Shown here piece by piece: positions 1-8,854 of a DNA stretch of 39,580 nucleotides. A program made the position numbers and the translations under genes. Positions within the stretch are counted from its first letter, which is position 1. Every line of letters begins with the position of its first letter. The notes beneath the pieces were generated by a model. That model was not told the origin of the DNA. It searched no databases and was given only the letters and a program-made list of their open reading frames with translations. The DNA is from CAIVND01 sp035532075 (GTDB taxonomy: Bacteria > Actinomycetota > Acidimicrobiia > Acidimicrobiales > Bog-793): positions 1 to 39,580 of the forward strand of contig DATKRV010000015.1 of the NCBI GenBank assembly GCA_035532075.1. The letters run 5' to 3'.

Positions 1-392
1 GTGCGAATGGACCCGCTGGAGTGCCACTCGGCGCTGTGGCCGAGTGCCTTGTAGAGCGGAGTCAGAGCCTGAATCCGGGCCCTGTCGTTGACATCCAAAG
101 CGACCAGCAGCGTGCCGGACCTGTCGAGTCCGACCTCGTAGGAGGTGTGTGCCGAGATCTCCTCGGAATGATCTGGCCACATCCGTGCCGCCTCGACGCT
201 CAGCGCGGCAAGTGACTCCTCACCATGAGTTGCCTCGGTCATTGGTGCGATGAGACCCGCTGCGACAAACGACGCGCCGCGGCCGGGAAATGGATCGAAA
301 ACAGAGACGTCGTGGCCACGCCGGGTGAGCTCGAACGCGGTCGTGAGTCCAATTACTCCGGCGCCAACGACGATGATCTCTCTGGAGGACAC
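1..392 (-). CDS. thiO: ThiO-like FAD-dependent glycine oxidase, N-terminal part
   Basis: This partial gene runs off the left edge on the minus strand. The translation begins with a dinucleotide-binding beta-alpha-beta motif (REIIVVGAGVIGLTTAFEL) followed by an acidic strand end (VFDPFPGRGASFVAAGLIAP), which is the N-terminal pattern of the DAO/ThiO family. Such enzymes oxidise glycine to the imine used in thiazole synthesis for thiamine, or oxidise other D-amino or secondary amino acids. There is no ATG. GTG at 392 puts the FAD motif within the first dozen residues, and a TTG at 446 in the same frame would add 18. Neither has a strong ribosome site. No other thiamine gene is visible, so the substrate is uncertain. 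It is divergent from gltB. Confidence 0.72.
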   Translation of the reverse strand, partial: MSSREIIVVGAGVIGLTTAFELTRRGHDVSVFDPFPGRGASFVAAGLIAPMTEATHGEESLAALSVEAARMWPDHSEEISAHTSYEVGLDRSGTLLVALDVNDRARIQALTPLYKALGHSAEWHSSGSIR

Positions 393-556
393 GGCTTGAA
401 TCGTAGTGTTTTCCGCCTCGGCGTTCCCTTCGTTGTCTGATTGCAACGGTGTGGAGCGATTGTCGGATAAACTCTCAATCCTCGGGCCAATGGCGTCCCA
501 AGGCAACAGTTGACATCAGGCGAGGGTCGAACCTCTCCATCACGACAAGGGACGCT

Positions 557-3500
557 ATGAGTACGAATACATCTCAATCTGACCTGTATGACGCGCGCTT
601 TGAGCATGATGCATGTGGCGTGGCCTTCGTGGCCGATATGCACAACGGCGCGAGCCATTCGATCGTCGATTTCGGCTTGACTGCGTTGGAGAATCTCGCA
701 CATCGCGGCGCCTTTGGCGCTGACCCTCGGACCGGGGATGGGGCCGGAATCCTTATTCAGATGCCCCATGAATTCTTCTCGGCCACGGTGCCATTTTCAT
801 TGCCCCCTGTCGGGAGCTACGTCAGCGGAATGTGCTTTTTGTCAACGGACGAGAGGCAGAGAGCCGAGGCAATGGCTCTGATCACCGAGATACTCGCGAC
901 AGAGGGTTGCATTGTTCTTGGTTGGCGTGAAATGCCGGTGATGATCGGGGTTGCTGGTGCGAGCGCCCAAGAGGTCGCGCCCTCGTTTATGCAACTTTTC
1001 TTTCGCGCTGACCCCCACGGCAGGTTTGCTGGCGCGTCGGGCATTGTTCTTGAGCGACTTGCCTACGTCGCGAGAAAGCGTATTGAGCACGAGGTGACCG
1101 ACGTCTATTTTGCATCACTGTCCGCGCGGACGTTTGTCTACAAGGGGATGTTGTCCACAGCCCAGCTGCGTGCGTTTTTCTGCGATCTCTCCGACGAGCG
1201 GATGAAGAGCGCGATCGCCCTCGTGCACTCGAGGTTCTCGACCAATACATTTCCGGCGTGGCCGCTTGCGCACCCTTATCGGATCATCGCGCACAACGGT
1301 GAGATAAACACCGTTGCGGGAAACCGCAACTGGATGCGAGCTCGCGAGGCCCTGCTCAATAGCGATCTGATTCCCGGAGAGATTGAGCGCCTCTTTCCAA
1401 TCGTCACTCCAGGTGCGAGCGATTCGGCAACATTCGATGAAGTTCTTGAACTTTTGCATCTGGGCGGTCGTTCCCTTCCGCACGCGATGTTGATGATGAT
1501 CCCAGAGGCCTGGGAGAACCATACGGAGATGGACGCGAGGCGAAAGGCCTTCTATCGATTTCATGGCTGTGTCATGGAGCCCTGGGATGGGCCAGCTGCC
1601 GTCGCATTTACTGATGGAACCCAGATTGGCGCGGTTTTGGACCGCAACGGACTGCGGCCCGCCCGCTACTGGGTAACCGAAGATGGTCTCGTGGTGCTTG
1701 CCTCGGAGGTCGGCGTTTTGCCGATCGATCCCGAGCGAATCGTCAAGAAGGGACGGCTACAGCCGGGACGGATGTTCCTCGTCGATACGGCGGAGGGTCG
1801 GATCATTGATGACAGCGAGATCAAGTCAGAACTCGCGGCAGAGTATCCGTATCAGGAGTGGCTTGATGCGCATCTGCTCAGCCTTGACGAGCTTCCCGCC
1901 AAATATCCATTGGTTCCCCGTCACGGTTCGATTGTCCACCAGCAACGTCTGTTCGGATATACGAACGAAGATCTTCGGGTAATCGTCGCGCCAATGGCCA
2001 AGAACTCTGCGGAGCCGGTCGGTTCGATGGGCTCCGATACGCCGATCGCCGTCCTCTCGGACCGCCCGCGACTTGTATTCGATTACTTTTCACAGCTTTT
2101 TGCGCAGGTGACAAATCCTCCGCTCGATGCAATTCGGGAAGAATTGGTGACCTCGCTGTCTGCAACGCTCGGTCCTGAGCGCAATACGCTCGCGCCCGAG
2201 GCCCTCTCGTGTCGTCAGATCACAATGCACTTTCCGATTATCGACAACGACGACCTCGCGAAGTTGCTGTACATCAACGAACACGGCGAGACTCCCGGGT
2301 TCAAATCGTTTGCAATCGATGGGCTCTACGAGGTCGCTGGCGGAGGCAAAGCACTGGAAGCCTCGCTGGAACGGATCTGTGGTGAGGTCGTGCAGGCGGT
2401 CGAGGGTGGTGTGAATATCGTTGTGCTCTCGGACCGCCACTCAACACACGAACTTGCACCAATACCATCGCTGCTGATCACCTCTGCTGTTCATCATCAT
2501 CTTGTCCGATCAAAACTCCGTTGTATGACCGGGCTCGTCATCGAGACGGGGGAGGCGCGCGAGGTTCACCACATGGCGCTTTTGGTCGGTTACGGAGCAG
2601 TTGCCGTCAATCCGTATCTGGCAATCGATTCCCTGCGAGAGATGGCCACGAACGGAGATCTTGGATCTCTCACACCCGATCAGGCGACGCACAACTACAT
2701 CAAAGCCGCGGGCAAGGGAATATTGAAGACGATGTCGAAGATGGGCATATCGACGATCGCCTCGTATACGGGAGCACAGGTTTTCGAGGCAATCGGGCTT
2801 GATTCCGCGCTCGTCGACCACTACTTCACCGGCACTCCGAGCAGGCTTGGCGGTGCAGATCTCGAGGTTCTTGCTGTTGAGGTTGCAAAGCGTCATCACC
2901 TCGCCTATCTGGTTCGTGAGGCAGAACTAGACCACCGTGAGATTGAGATCGGTGGTGACTACCAGTGGAGGAGAGAGGGCGAATATCACCTCTTCAACCC
3001 AAAGACGGTCTTCAAACTCCAGCACGCGACGCGTTCTGGCAGGTATGAGATCTTCAAGCAGTACACAAGACTTGTCGATGACCAGTCAGAGCGGCTCGCG
3101 ACGCTGCGCGGATTACTGCGCTTTGTGACTGATGCAGCAGGTCGTGGTTCGATCCCGCTTTCCGAGGTGGAGCCGGTGGAGGAAATCGTCAAGCGGTTCG
3201 CCACGGGAGCGATGTCGTATGGCTCGATTTCGGCGGAGGCTCATGAAACGCTCGCCATCGCCATGAACCGCCTCGGAGGAAAATCCAATACCGGCGAGGG
3301 CGGTGAAGATCCGGAGCGATTCGTGCCCGATGCAAATGGCGACTCGCGCCGCAGTGCGGTCAAGCAGGTTGCGTCGGGACGCTTCGGGGTGACGAGCGAT
3401 TTTCTCGTCAACTCCGATGATATCCAGATCAAGATGGCTCAGGGAGCAAAGCCTGGCGAAGGAGGACAGCTTCCAGGTCAGAAGGTCTATCCATGGATCG

Positions 3501-5116
3501 CGAAGACCCGTCATTCGACGCCTGGAGTTGGATTGATTTCGCCTCCGCCGCATCATGACATCTACTCGATCGAAGACCTCGCGCAACTTATCCATGATCT
3601 CAAGAACGCGAATAAATATGCTCGCATCCACGTCAAGCTCGTTGCCGAGGTGGGCGTCGGTACCGTCGCGGCCGGCGTTGCCAAGGCGCATGCCGATGTT
3701 GTCCTGATCTCGGGTGAAGACGGTGGAACCGGAGCAGCTCCACTCACCTCGCTCAAACACGCCGGAGCACCTTGGGAGCTAGGCCTTGCCGAGACCCAGC
3801 AGACGCTGATCCGAAACGGGCTGCGTGATCGGATCGTGGTGCAGGTGGACGGTCAACTCAAAACCGGCCGCGACGTCGTGATCGCCGCGCTGCTGGGTGC
3901 CGAAGAGTTCGGCTTTGCAACGGCGCCACTTGTAGTTTCTGGCTGCGTGATGATGCGCGTCTGCCACCTCGACACCTGTCCGGTCGGCATCGCGACGCAG
4001 AACCCTGAGTTACGCAAGCGCTTTTCCGGCCAGCCTGAGTTCGTCGAGAACTTCTTCAATTTCATCGCGGAAGAGGTGCGCGAGTATCTTGCGTTACTCG
4101 GATTTCGTTCGGTTGAAGAGGCCGTTGGCCATGTCGAATGCCTCGACACCGACCGGGCAATCAACCACTGGAAATTGGGAGGTCTGAACCTTGCGCCGAT
4201 ACTCGCAAAGGTCGAGCCAGATATCGGTACGACCGCACTGCACTGTACGCGCGGGCAAGATCACGGGCTCGAGCTGGCCCTTGACAACACCCTGATTGAA
4301 CTTGCAAGACCGGCCCTCGACAGGTCTCAGCCGGTCGAGATCGATCTCGAGGTTCGCAACGTTCATCGCACGGTGGGGACAATGCTTGGCGCCGAAGTGA
4401 CGCGAAGGTTCGGCGCCGAGGGGTTGGCGGATGGAACGATCTCGATACACCTCAACGGCTCCGGCGGCCAGAGCTTTGGCGCCTTCTTGCCAAAAGGCAT
4501 TGAAATTACCCTGATCGGGGATACGAACGACTATCTCGGAAAAGGGCTCTCTGGTGGCCGCATCATAGTTCGACCTCCCGTCGAGGCGAGATTTGCCGCA
4601 GAGGAAAATATCATCGCTGGCAATGTGATCGCATACGGAGCAACCGGGGGTGAACTGTTCATCTCGGGCCAGGTTGGTGAGAGGTTCTGTGTGAGAAATT
4701 CGGGTGCAACCGCGGTTGTCGAAGGGATCGGTGACCACGGTTGTGAGTACATGACCGGTGGACGGGTGGTCATTCTTGGCCAAACTGGCAGAAACTTTGC
4801 CGCTGGAATGTCTGGCGGCATCGCCTTTGTCTACGACCCTGGAATACGACTCGAGAAGCGGCTGAACAAGGAGATGGTGGCGCTTGAGGCGCTTGAGGAC
4901 GACGATCGCGAGTTTCTTGTCGAGATCATTAGCCGTCACCGGGATCTTACGGGTTCGGCTCTCGCCGCGCGCATCCTTGAATTCGGTGGAGAGGAAATCG
5001 AGAAATTTGCGAAGGTGGTGCCCGTTGACTACCGGAGGGTGCTCGAGGCGACGAGGCACGCGCTCGAGAACGGTCAAGACGTGAACGAGGCGATCATGGC
5101 GGCTTCCAATGGCTGA
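557..5116 (+). CDS. gltB: Glutamate synthase (NADPH) large subunit
   Basis: GltB makes glutamate from 2-oxoglutarate and glutamine-derived ammonia, using electrons passed by GltD. The ATG at 557 has an AAGGGA ribosome site 5-6 bases upstream. It places Cys20 (context FEHDACGVAF) as the expected mature N-terminal nucleophile of the class II glutaminase domain, so residues 1-19 are a propeptide; the in-frame extension to 449 is unlikely to be used. The glutaminase domain covers about residues 20-430. The FMN/synthase domain lies at about 800-1200 and includes GEGGEDPERF and ISGEDGGTGAAP. The 3Fe-4S ligands are Cys1130, Cys1136 and Cys1141 in CVMMRVCHLDTCPVGIATQN. The C-terminal GXGXG beta-helix follows. 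At 1519 residues it is full family length. Its end overlaps gltD by 8 bases, so the two subunits are probably translationally coupled. Confidence 0.97.
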   Translation: MSTNTSQSDLYDARFEHDACGVAFVADMHNGASHSIVDFGLTALENLAHRGAFGADPRTGDGAGILIQMPHEFFSATVPFSLPPVGSYVSGMCFLSTDERQRAEAMALITEILATEGCIVLGWREMPVMIGVAGASAQEVAPSFMQLFFRADPHGRFAGASGIVLERLAYVARKRIEHEVTDVYFASLSARTFVYKGMLSTAQLRAFFCDLSDERMKSAIALVHSRFSTNTFPAWPLAHPYRIIAHNGEINTVAGNRNWMRAREALLNSDLIPGEIERLFPIVTPGASDSATFDEVLELLHLGGRSLPHAMLMMIPEAWENHTEMDARRKAFYRFHGCVMEPWDGPAAVAFTDGTQIGAVLDRNGLRPARYWVTEDGLVVLASEVGVLPIDPERIVKKGRLQPGRMFLVDTAEGRIIDDSEIKSELAAEYPYQEWLDAHLLSLDELPAKYPLVPRHGSIVHQQRLFGYTNEDLRVIVAPMAKNSAEPVGSMGSDTPIAVLSDRPRLVFDYFSQLFAQVTNPPLDAIREELVTSLSATLGPERNTLAPEALSCRQITMHFPIIDNDDLAKLLYINEHGETPGFKSFAIDGLYEVAGGGKALEASLERICGEVVQAVEGGVNIVVLSDRHSTHELAPIPSLLITSAVHHHLVRSKLRCMTGLVIETGEAREVHHMALLVGYGAVAVNPYLAIDSLREMATNGDLGSLTPDQATHNYIKAAGKGILKTMSKMGISTIASYTGAQVFEAIGLDSALVDHYFTGTPSRLGGADLEVLAVEVAKRHHLAYLVREAELDHREIEIGGDYQWRREGEYHLFNPKTVFKLQHATRSGRYEIFKQYTRLVDDQSERLATLRGLLRFVTDAAGRGSIPLSEVEPVEEIVKRFATGAMSYGSISAEAHETLAIAMNRLGGKSNTGEGGEDPERFVPDANGDSRRSAVKQVASGRFGVTSDFLVNSDDIQIKMAQGAKPGEGGQLPGQKVYPWIAKTRHSTPGVGLISPPPHHDIYSIEDLAQLIHDLKNANKYARIHVKLVAEVGVGTVAAGVAKAHADVVLISGEDGGTGAAPLTSLKHAGAPWELGLAETQQTLIRNGLRDRIVVQVDGQLKTGRDVVIAALLGAEEFGFATAPLVVSGCVMMRVCHLDTCPVGIATQNPELRKRFSGQPEFVENFFNFIAEEVREYLALLGFRSVEEAVGHVECLDTDRAINHWKLGGLNLAPILAKVEPDIGTTALHCTRGQDHGLELALDNTLIELARPALDRSQPVEIDLEVRNVHRTVGTMLGAEVTRRFGAEGLADGTISIHLNGSGGQSFGAFLPKGIEITLIGDTNDYLGKGLSGGRIIVRPPVEARFAAEENIIAGNVIAYGATGGELFISGQVGERFCVRNSGATAVVEGIGDHGCEYMTGGRVVILGQTGRNFAAGMSGGIAFVYDPGIRLEKRLNKEMVALEALEDDDREFLVEIISRHRDLTGSALAARILEFGGEEIEKFAKVVPVDYRRVLEATRHALENGQDVNEAIMAASNG

Positions 5117-6593
5117 TCCACGCGGATTTTTGCGGATCCAAAGATCGGGTCCGACGCGTCGCCCGATCAATGAACGTATCTACGACTGGCAGGAGGTCTA
5201 CAACCCTTTTCCCGTAGATGATCTCCATAATCAGGCAGCTCGTTGTATGGACTGCGGCATACCCTTTTGCCACGAAGGGTGTCCACTTGGTAATCTCATA
5301 CCCGAATGGAATGATCTCGTCTGGCGATCCAAGATGCCCGAGGCGAGTGATCGTCTTCACGCAACGAACAATTTTCCCGAATTCACTGGCCGACTTTGTC
5401 CCGCCCCCTGTGAGGGATCTTGTGTCCTTGGCATCAACGATGATCCCGTGCTTATCAAACAGGTGGAATACGAAATTGCTGAATGGACGGGTGAAAATGG
5501 ACTCGCTCCACAGCTCGTCGCTCCATCAACAGGTTGCAGCATTGCTGTCGTCGGCTCGGGTCCTGCGGGACTTGCGGTTGCTCAGCAGCTGACGCGCGCT
5601 GGACATTCCGTGGTTGTGTTTGAGCGCGCAGAGCGGATTGGGGGCCTGATGCGCTTTGGAGTTCCGGAATTCAAGATGGAGAAGTCCGTCATCGATCGGC
5701 GACTTCGACAGATGGAGACTGAAGGTACAGTGTTCCAAACTTCGACCACCGTTGAGTTGTCCGAATCCAGCGGAGCTGTCGCTGAAGGAGCAACGGTGGT
5801 ATTCCTAACAACCCTCGAGCGGGACTTCGATGCGATCGTGCTGGCGATCGGCTCTACTCGACCCCGAGATCTCTCCGTTCCTGGTCGAGATCTCGATGGT
5901 GTCCACTTTGCGATGGAATATCTCAGGGGCTCGAATCTTGTCTGTGAGGGATTGCTCGACGAGCCGCCGATAAGTGCCCATGGTCGGCACGTTGTGATCA
6001 TTGGCGGGGGTGACACTGGCGCGGACTGTCTTGGCACTGCTCATCGTCAGGGAGCAGCCTCGGTGCAACAGCTCGAGATCTTGCCCGAGCCACCGAACAG
6101 TCGAACGGATGCGAACCCGTGGCCCACCTGGCCACTCATTCTTCGGACTTCAGCCGCTCATGAAGAGGGGGGCGAGCGCCTATATTCGGTCTCGACGAGG
6201 GAGTTTATAGACGGAGGAGAGCAAAGGGTTGCAGGACTGTCGATAGAGGAGATCGCATCTGGACCAAATGGATTCGAATCGGTTCCGGGAACCGAGAAGA
6301 CGATCCCCGCAGACCTCGTCCTGCTTGCGCTTGGTTTTCTCGGTCCCGAAAGAGACGGCATTGTCGGTGCGGCTGGGTGTGAGCTCAATGAACGCGATCA
6401 CCTGAAGGTCGACCGTGAGTACATGACCTCGAGACAGGGGATATTTGCCTGTGGTGACGCAGCTCGCGGTCAGAGCCTGATCGTCTGGGCGATTGCCGAA
6501 GGTCGTTCGTGTGCAGCCGCGGTGGATCGGTTCCTCATGGGGAGTACTGATCTTCCGTCGCCGCTTGCGCCCTATACCTACGCCATATCCTAG
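5109..6593 (+). CDS. gltD: Glutamate synthase (NADPH) small subunit
   Basis: This is the electron-input subunit of glutamate synthase (494 residues). It takes hydride from NADPH through FAD and passes electrons to the FeS centres and the GltB FMN. The N-terminal cysteine clusters for two 4Fe-4S centres are C46-x2-C49-x4-C54-x3-C58 and C97-x3-C101-x3-C105. An FAD motif (IAVVGSGPAGLAVAQQL) starts near residue 148, and a second nucleotide-binding motif (HVVIIGGGDTGADCLG) lies near 297. The ATG at 5109 lies inside the last codons of gltB, an arrangement typical for gltBD. Length and motifs are those of the ordinary bacterial beta subunit. Confidence 0.97.
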   Translation: MADPRGFLRIQRSGPTRRPINERIYDWQEVYNPFPVDDLHNQAARCMDCGIPFCHEGCPLGNLIPEWNDLVWRSKMPEASDRLHATNNFPEFTGRLCPAPCEGSCVLGINDDPVLIKQVEYEIAEWTGENGLAPQLVAPSTGCSIAVVGSGPAGLAVAQQLTRAGHSVVVFERAERIGGLMRFGVPEFKMEKSVIDRRLRQMETEGTVFQTSTTVELSESSGAVAEGATVVFLTTLERDFDAIVLAIGSTRPRDLSVPGRDLDGVHFAMEYLRGSNLVCEGLLDEPPISAHGRHVVIIGGGDTGADCLGTAHRQGAASVQQLEILPEPPNSRTDANPWPTWPLILRTSAAHEEGGERLYSVSTREFIDGGEQRVAGLSIEEIASGPNGFESVPGTEKTIPADLVLLALGFLGPERDGIVGAAGCELNERDHLKVDREYMTSRQGIFACGDAARGQSLIVWAIAEGRSCAAAVDRFLMGSTDLPSPLAPYTYAIS

Positions 6594-6600
6594 GTTGCCG

Positions 6601-6822
6601 ATGTCCGAGATCGAGAATGAATTCGAGGCAATCCAGCTGGTGCTGCAAGAGGTGATCGACCGTCTCGATGACATTGCCTTTCGTGAACTGCGCGGGGCTG
6701 TCGCGCGAAAGGAGACGAAACGACCCGATGTTGAACGTCGGGTGACCCGAGCCCGGAACGCATTGCTGCGCGTGCTGCCCCTTTTGCGCGCTGACGAACA
6801 ACCCGGGGAGGATCCGGGCTAG
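6601..6822 (+). CDS. Small charged hypothetical protein downstream of gltD
   Basis: This is a 73-codon gene starting 7 bases after the gltD stop (MSEIENEFEAIQLVLQEVID). It is rich in Glu, Arg and Leu, contains no Cys, and should be mostly helical, with a basic middle (about residues 32-55) and an acidic tail. No catalytic motif or membrane segment is visible. Its position directly behind gltD suggests co-transcription, and AGG overlapping the gltD stop could serve as a ribosome site. I do not recognise the family. It ends just where an IS630-type remnant begins, so the natural C-terminus may have been altered. Confidence 0.6.
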   Translation: MSEIENEFEAIQLVLQEVIDRLDDIAFRELRGAVARKETKRPDVERRVTRARNALLRVLPLLRADEQPGEDPG

Positions 6823-6824
6823 GA

Positions 6825-7150
6825 GCCAGCGAGTCGGCCTTGGTCGTCTTCGAGTCGAGTGAGGATGCGTTGTCCAAGGCGACGTGGATCATACGTGGTT
6901 GCTTGATGCCCTCGTCGATCTTTTTGAAGTGCGAGATGACTGTAGCCGCGTCATTGTGGACGATATCGCGCGCTCTGACCTTGCCGGTGATGACATCGAT
7001 CGACATAACAAGCGACGCGTTATCTCGGCGAATACGAACGACTTGGGTAGCCTGTGTAGTTTGAGTGCACCCTGTTGTCAGTTCGAAGCGCGAATAACAG
7101 CGACCTCATCAGATTCTTTGGGTGGTTTGTCGAGCAAGGTGTGGGCGGGT
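6825..7150 (-). pseudogene. IS630-type transposase remnant
   Basis: Read on the minus strand, two adjacent frames give pieces of an IS630-family DDE transposase in the right order. The first is LLDKPPKESDEVAVIRASN followed by a stop (about 7135-7080), matching the family's NPPxxxVVLxxDE region. The second, in a shifted frame, contains SLVMSIDVITGKVRA, then IDEGIKQPRMIHVALDNASS (about 7010-6830), matching the LDVATGKV and IHLVLDNYATH region with its second catalytic Asp. The first catalytic Asp region is lost at the frameshift, and both ends of the gene are missing. It is therefore a dead fragment lying between two intact genes. The assignment rests on motif recall. Confidence 0.6.
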
Positions 7151-7154
7151 CGAA

Positions 7155-7700
7155 TCAGGTTCCTACGTAGACAACAACAATTGGGCGAGGCAGGCATCCT
7201 GGAGCTGCAAAGTGAACGCGCCCGTTGATGACGCCCTGATTCAGCGTACCGGAAATAGTCACTGTTACGGTGGAGGTCGCGTGTGACGCTATGCCGAGAT
7301 GTTTGATCCCACGCCGAATGAACCGCTTACTGAAGGTGTAATGCCCCCCACTCAAATGCATGGTGATTCGAGGCACTCCCACGTACGCGTCACCACCGTC
7401 ACGTCCTTTGCCAGCGATACAGTAGACATAAAATACGGAATCCTGTGGTCTTCCCCCAGTGCCACTGATGTAGTTGCTCGGTCCTGCCGCTATCTCGTGC
7501 GAATTGGCAGCGACGAGATGCATACCGGCTGATCGCCCCGCACTCGAGAAGTAATAGCAGTACGCATGACCGGTCGTGAGCAATGCGGGGCTGGCTAAAG
7601 CCTGCACTGTGAAAAGCGCGGCGGCTCCTATTTGGACGCCCAATAATGGAAGGCTCCGCCTAAGATTGCGATGAATTCGACTCCCCTGGAATGACCGCAT
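7155..7700 (-). CDS. Secreted hypothetical protein
   Basis: This 181-codon gene has ATG at 7700 preceded by a GAGGGGAG ribosome site. The N-terminus is basic (MRSFQGSRIHRNLRRSLPLL), then hydrophobic (GVQIGAAALFTVQALA), consistent with a Sec or Tat-like signal peptide cleaved near residue 37. The mature part is rich in Gly, Thr, Val and His, with alternating beta-type segments (STVTVTISGTLNQGVINGRV) and three cysteines, which fits a small beta-sandwich extracytoplasmic domain. No enzyme motif is visible and I do not recognise the family. It is monocistronic and flanked by mobile-element debris on both sides. Confidence 0.65.
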   Translation of the reverse strand: MRSFQGSRIHRNLRRSLPLLGVQIGAAALFTVQALASPALLTTGHAYCYYFSSAGRSAGMHLVAANSHEIAAGPSNYISGTGGRPQDSVFYVYCIAGKGRDGGDAYVGVPRITMHLSGGHYTFSKRFIRRGIKHLGIASHATSTVTVTISGTLNQGVINGRVHFAAPGCLPRPIVVVYVGT

Positions 7701-8280
7701 GAAGCTCCCCTCGTCCAGGATTCAACAGGTTGTCATCAGATCTGCGGTAAAAAGTATGGCAGGTCTCGCCCCTGAGGTTGCGGACCGTCACGGCCAGTTT
7801 GCGGGCTGAACTGATACAACCCGGAGTCCAAACCCTTATCCACCATTCAGCTATAGCGGGTGCAATGCGGCGGCCAAGTCGACGTTCGCTTTGAGATTTT
7901 GTTCAGACCCCTATCCGCAGCTGTCCACCGACACAGGGCCACGATACCTTCTTAGCTCAGGTGCTTGGATATCGACCCTTCAAGGTCAGTTGACCGAGGG
8001 CGATGCTCACGTAACCGATAGGGAAAGTCAACGCAGCTTCCCGGGCATCAGCTCTGTCGAGATGACCCCAGGTTCGCTCGCTTTTGGAGTGTGCACGCGC
8101 ACCCGGGATACATCTGTGAGTTATCTCTTCCAACGGAACCTCGACAGTGAAGGTGATAGAGACGCGAATCCAACACATACCGCCGCGCGTGTCGCAAACT
8201 TGCCCCTCTCCTTCCTTCCTGCAGGAATCGTCGCGCTGATGCTGGCGCGCAGAAGGTCCTTGAACATCAGGTCATGCAAT
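7701..8280. other. Intergenic stretch without a supportable gene
   Basis: About 580 bases with only weak open frames on both strands. None has a good ribosome site together with protein-like composition or a recognisable motif. The right part should hold the promoter of the secreted protein gene that starts at 7700, but I see no clear -35/-10 pair. It leads into transposase debris, so it may be old insertion-sequence DNA. Confidence 0.4.
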
Positions 8281-8420
8281 AACATTCGCGCCATAAACCC
8301 ACACGAAGGGCATCGCGTTCGCGCAGTAGTGGTCGATGGGGTTCAGCATCTTCATGACGAGATCCTTGGCCGACAGGCCGCGGTTGACACGTTCGCAACG
8401 CGGCTCGACGCGCTTGCGAC
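8281..8420 (-). pseudogene. Possible C-terminal fragment of a transposase
   Basis: On the minus strand this stretch reads NRGLSAKDLVMKMLNPIDHY followed by CANAMPFVWVYGANV. It resembles the end of IS630/IS481-type transposases, where a region like FIDHYNxxPKPFVWT is common. No start, catalytic residues or intact frame is present. It lies to the right of the other IS630-type remnant in the same orientation but holds the later part of the protein, so the two are probably separate insertions or a rearranged one. The identification is by pattern only. Confidence 0.3.
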
Positions 8421-8830
8421 CGCCCGCTCGGAATCTCGCGACAGACGGTTCATCGCTTCGAGCGTGAGTCGGATCAGCGGCTCATCGATGATCAAGCGCC
8501 GGTGGCAGGCCCGCGAAGGAAATCGATCCTCGACGCGAGAGCGCGATCAGATGGTGCTCGACCACGAGGTGCTCCCGGCGAGGAGCGTCGAGCGGCTCGC
8601 CAAGGCCACCCACGAGGTCGCGAGGTTACCCAACTATCGGACCCCAAGGTGTTCCTGCTGGCACAAGGGACTTATCCTCCATTTCACAAGTCTCGCCGCG
8701 AATGCCTTGTGTAGGGCACAAAAGCGCCTCAGAACACCGATTCGGTCGCGCTCAAGTGTAGCCAGGCAATCCAGGATTGGAGTCGCCAGTCGGGGATTGA
8801 TGAGGACGGCGGATTCAATCGGTCAGAGCA

Positions 8831-8850
8831 ACACCTCGAGTTGGAGGTGT
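8831..8850 (+). promoter_or_regulatory. Hairpin enclosing the IS30 ribosome site
   Basis: A perfect 7-bp inverted repeat, ACACCTC (8831-8837) and GAGGTGT (8844-8850), closes a 6-base loop. The right arm contains the GGAGG of the transposase ribosome site, and the ATG follows at 8855. In read-through mRNA this stem would hide the ribosome site, a known way for insertion sequences to limit transposase synthesis from outside promoters. Confidence 0.45.
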
Positions 8851-8854
8851 GCAT

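Noticed and set aside
510..538. TTGACA at 510-515 as the gltB promoter
   Set aside because: No acceptable -10 hexamer occurs at 16-18 bases, and the position is close to the start codon; it may be a chance match.
8391..8714. Plus-strand frame with LGISRQTVHRFERESDQRL resembling a helix-turn-helix
   Set aside because: The similarity is limited to about 20 residues, there is no start site, and the rest is Arg/Gly/Pro-rich without structure.
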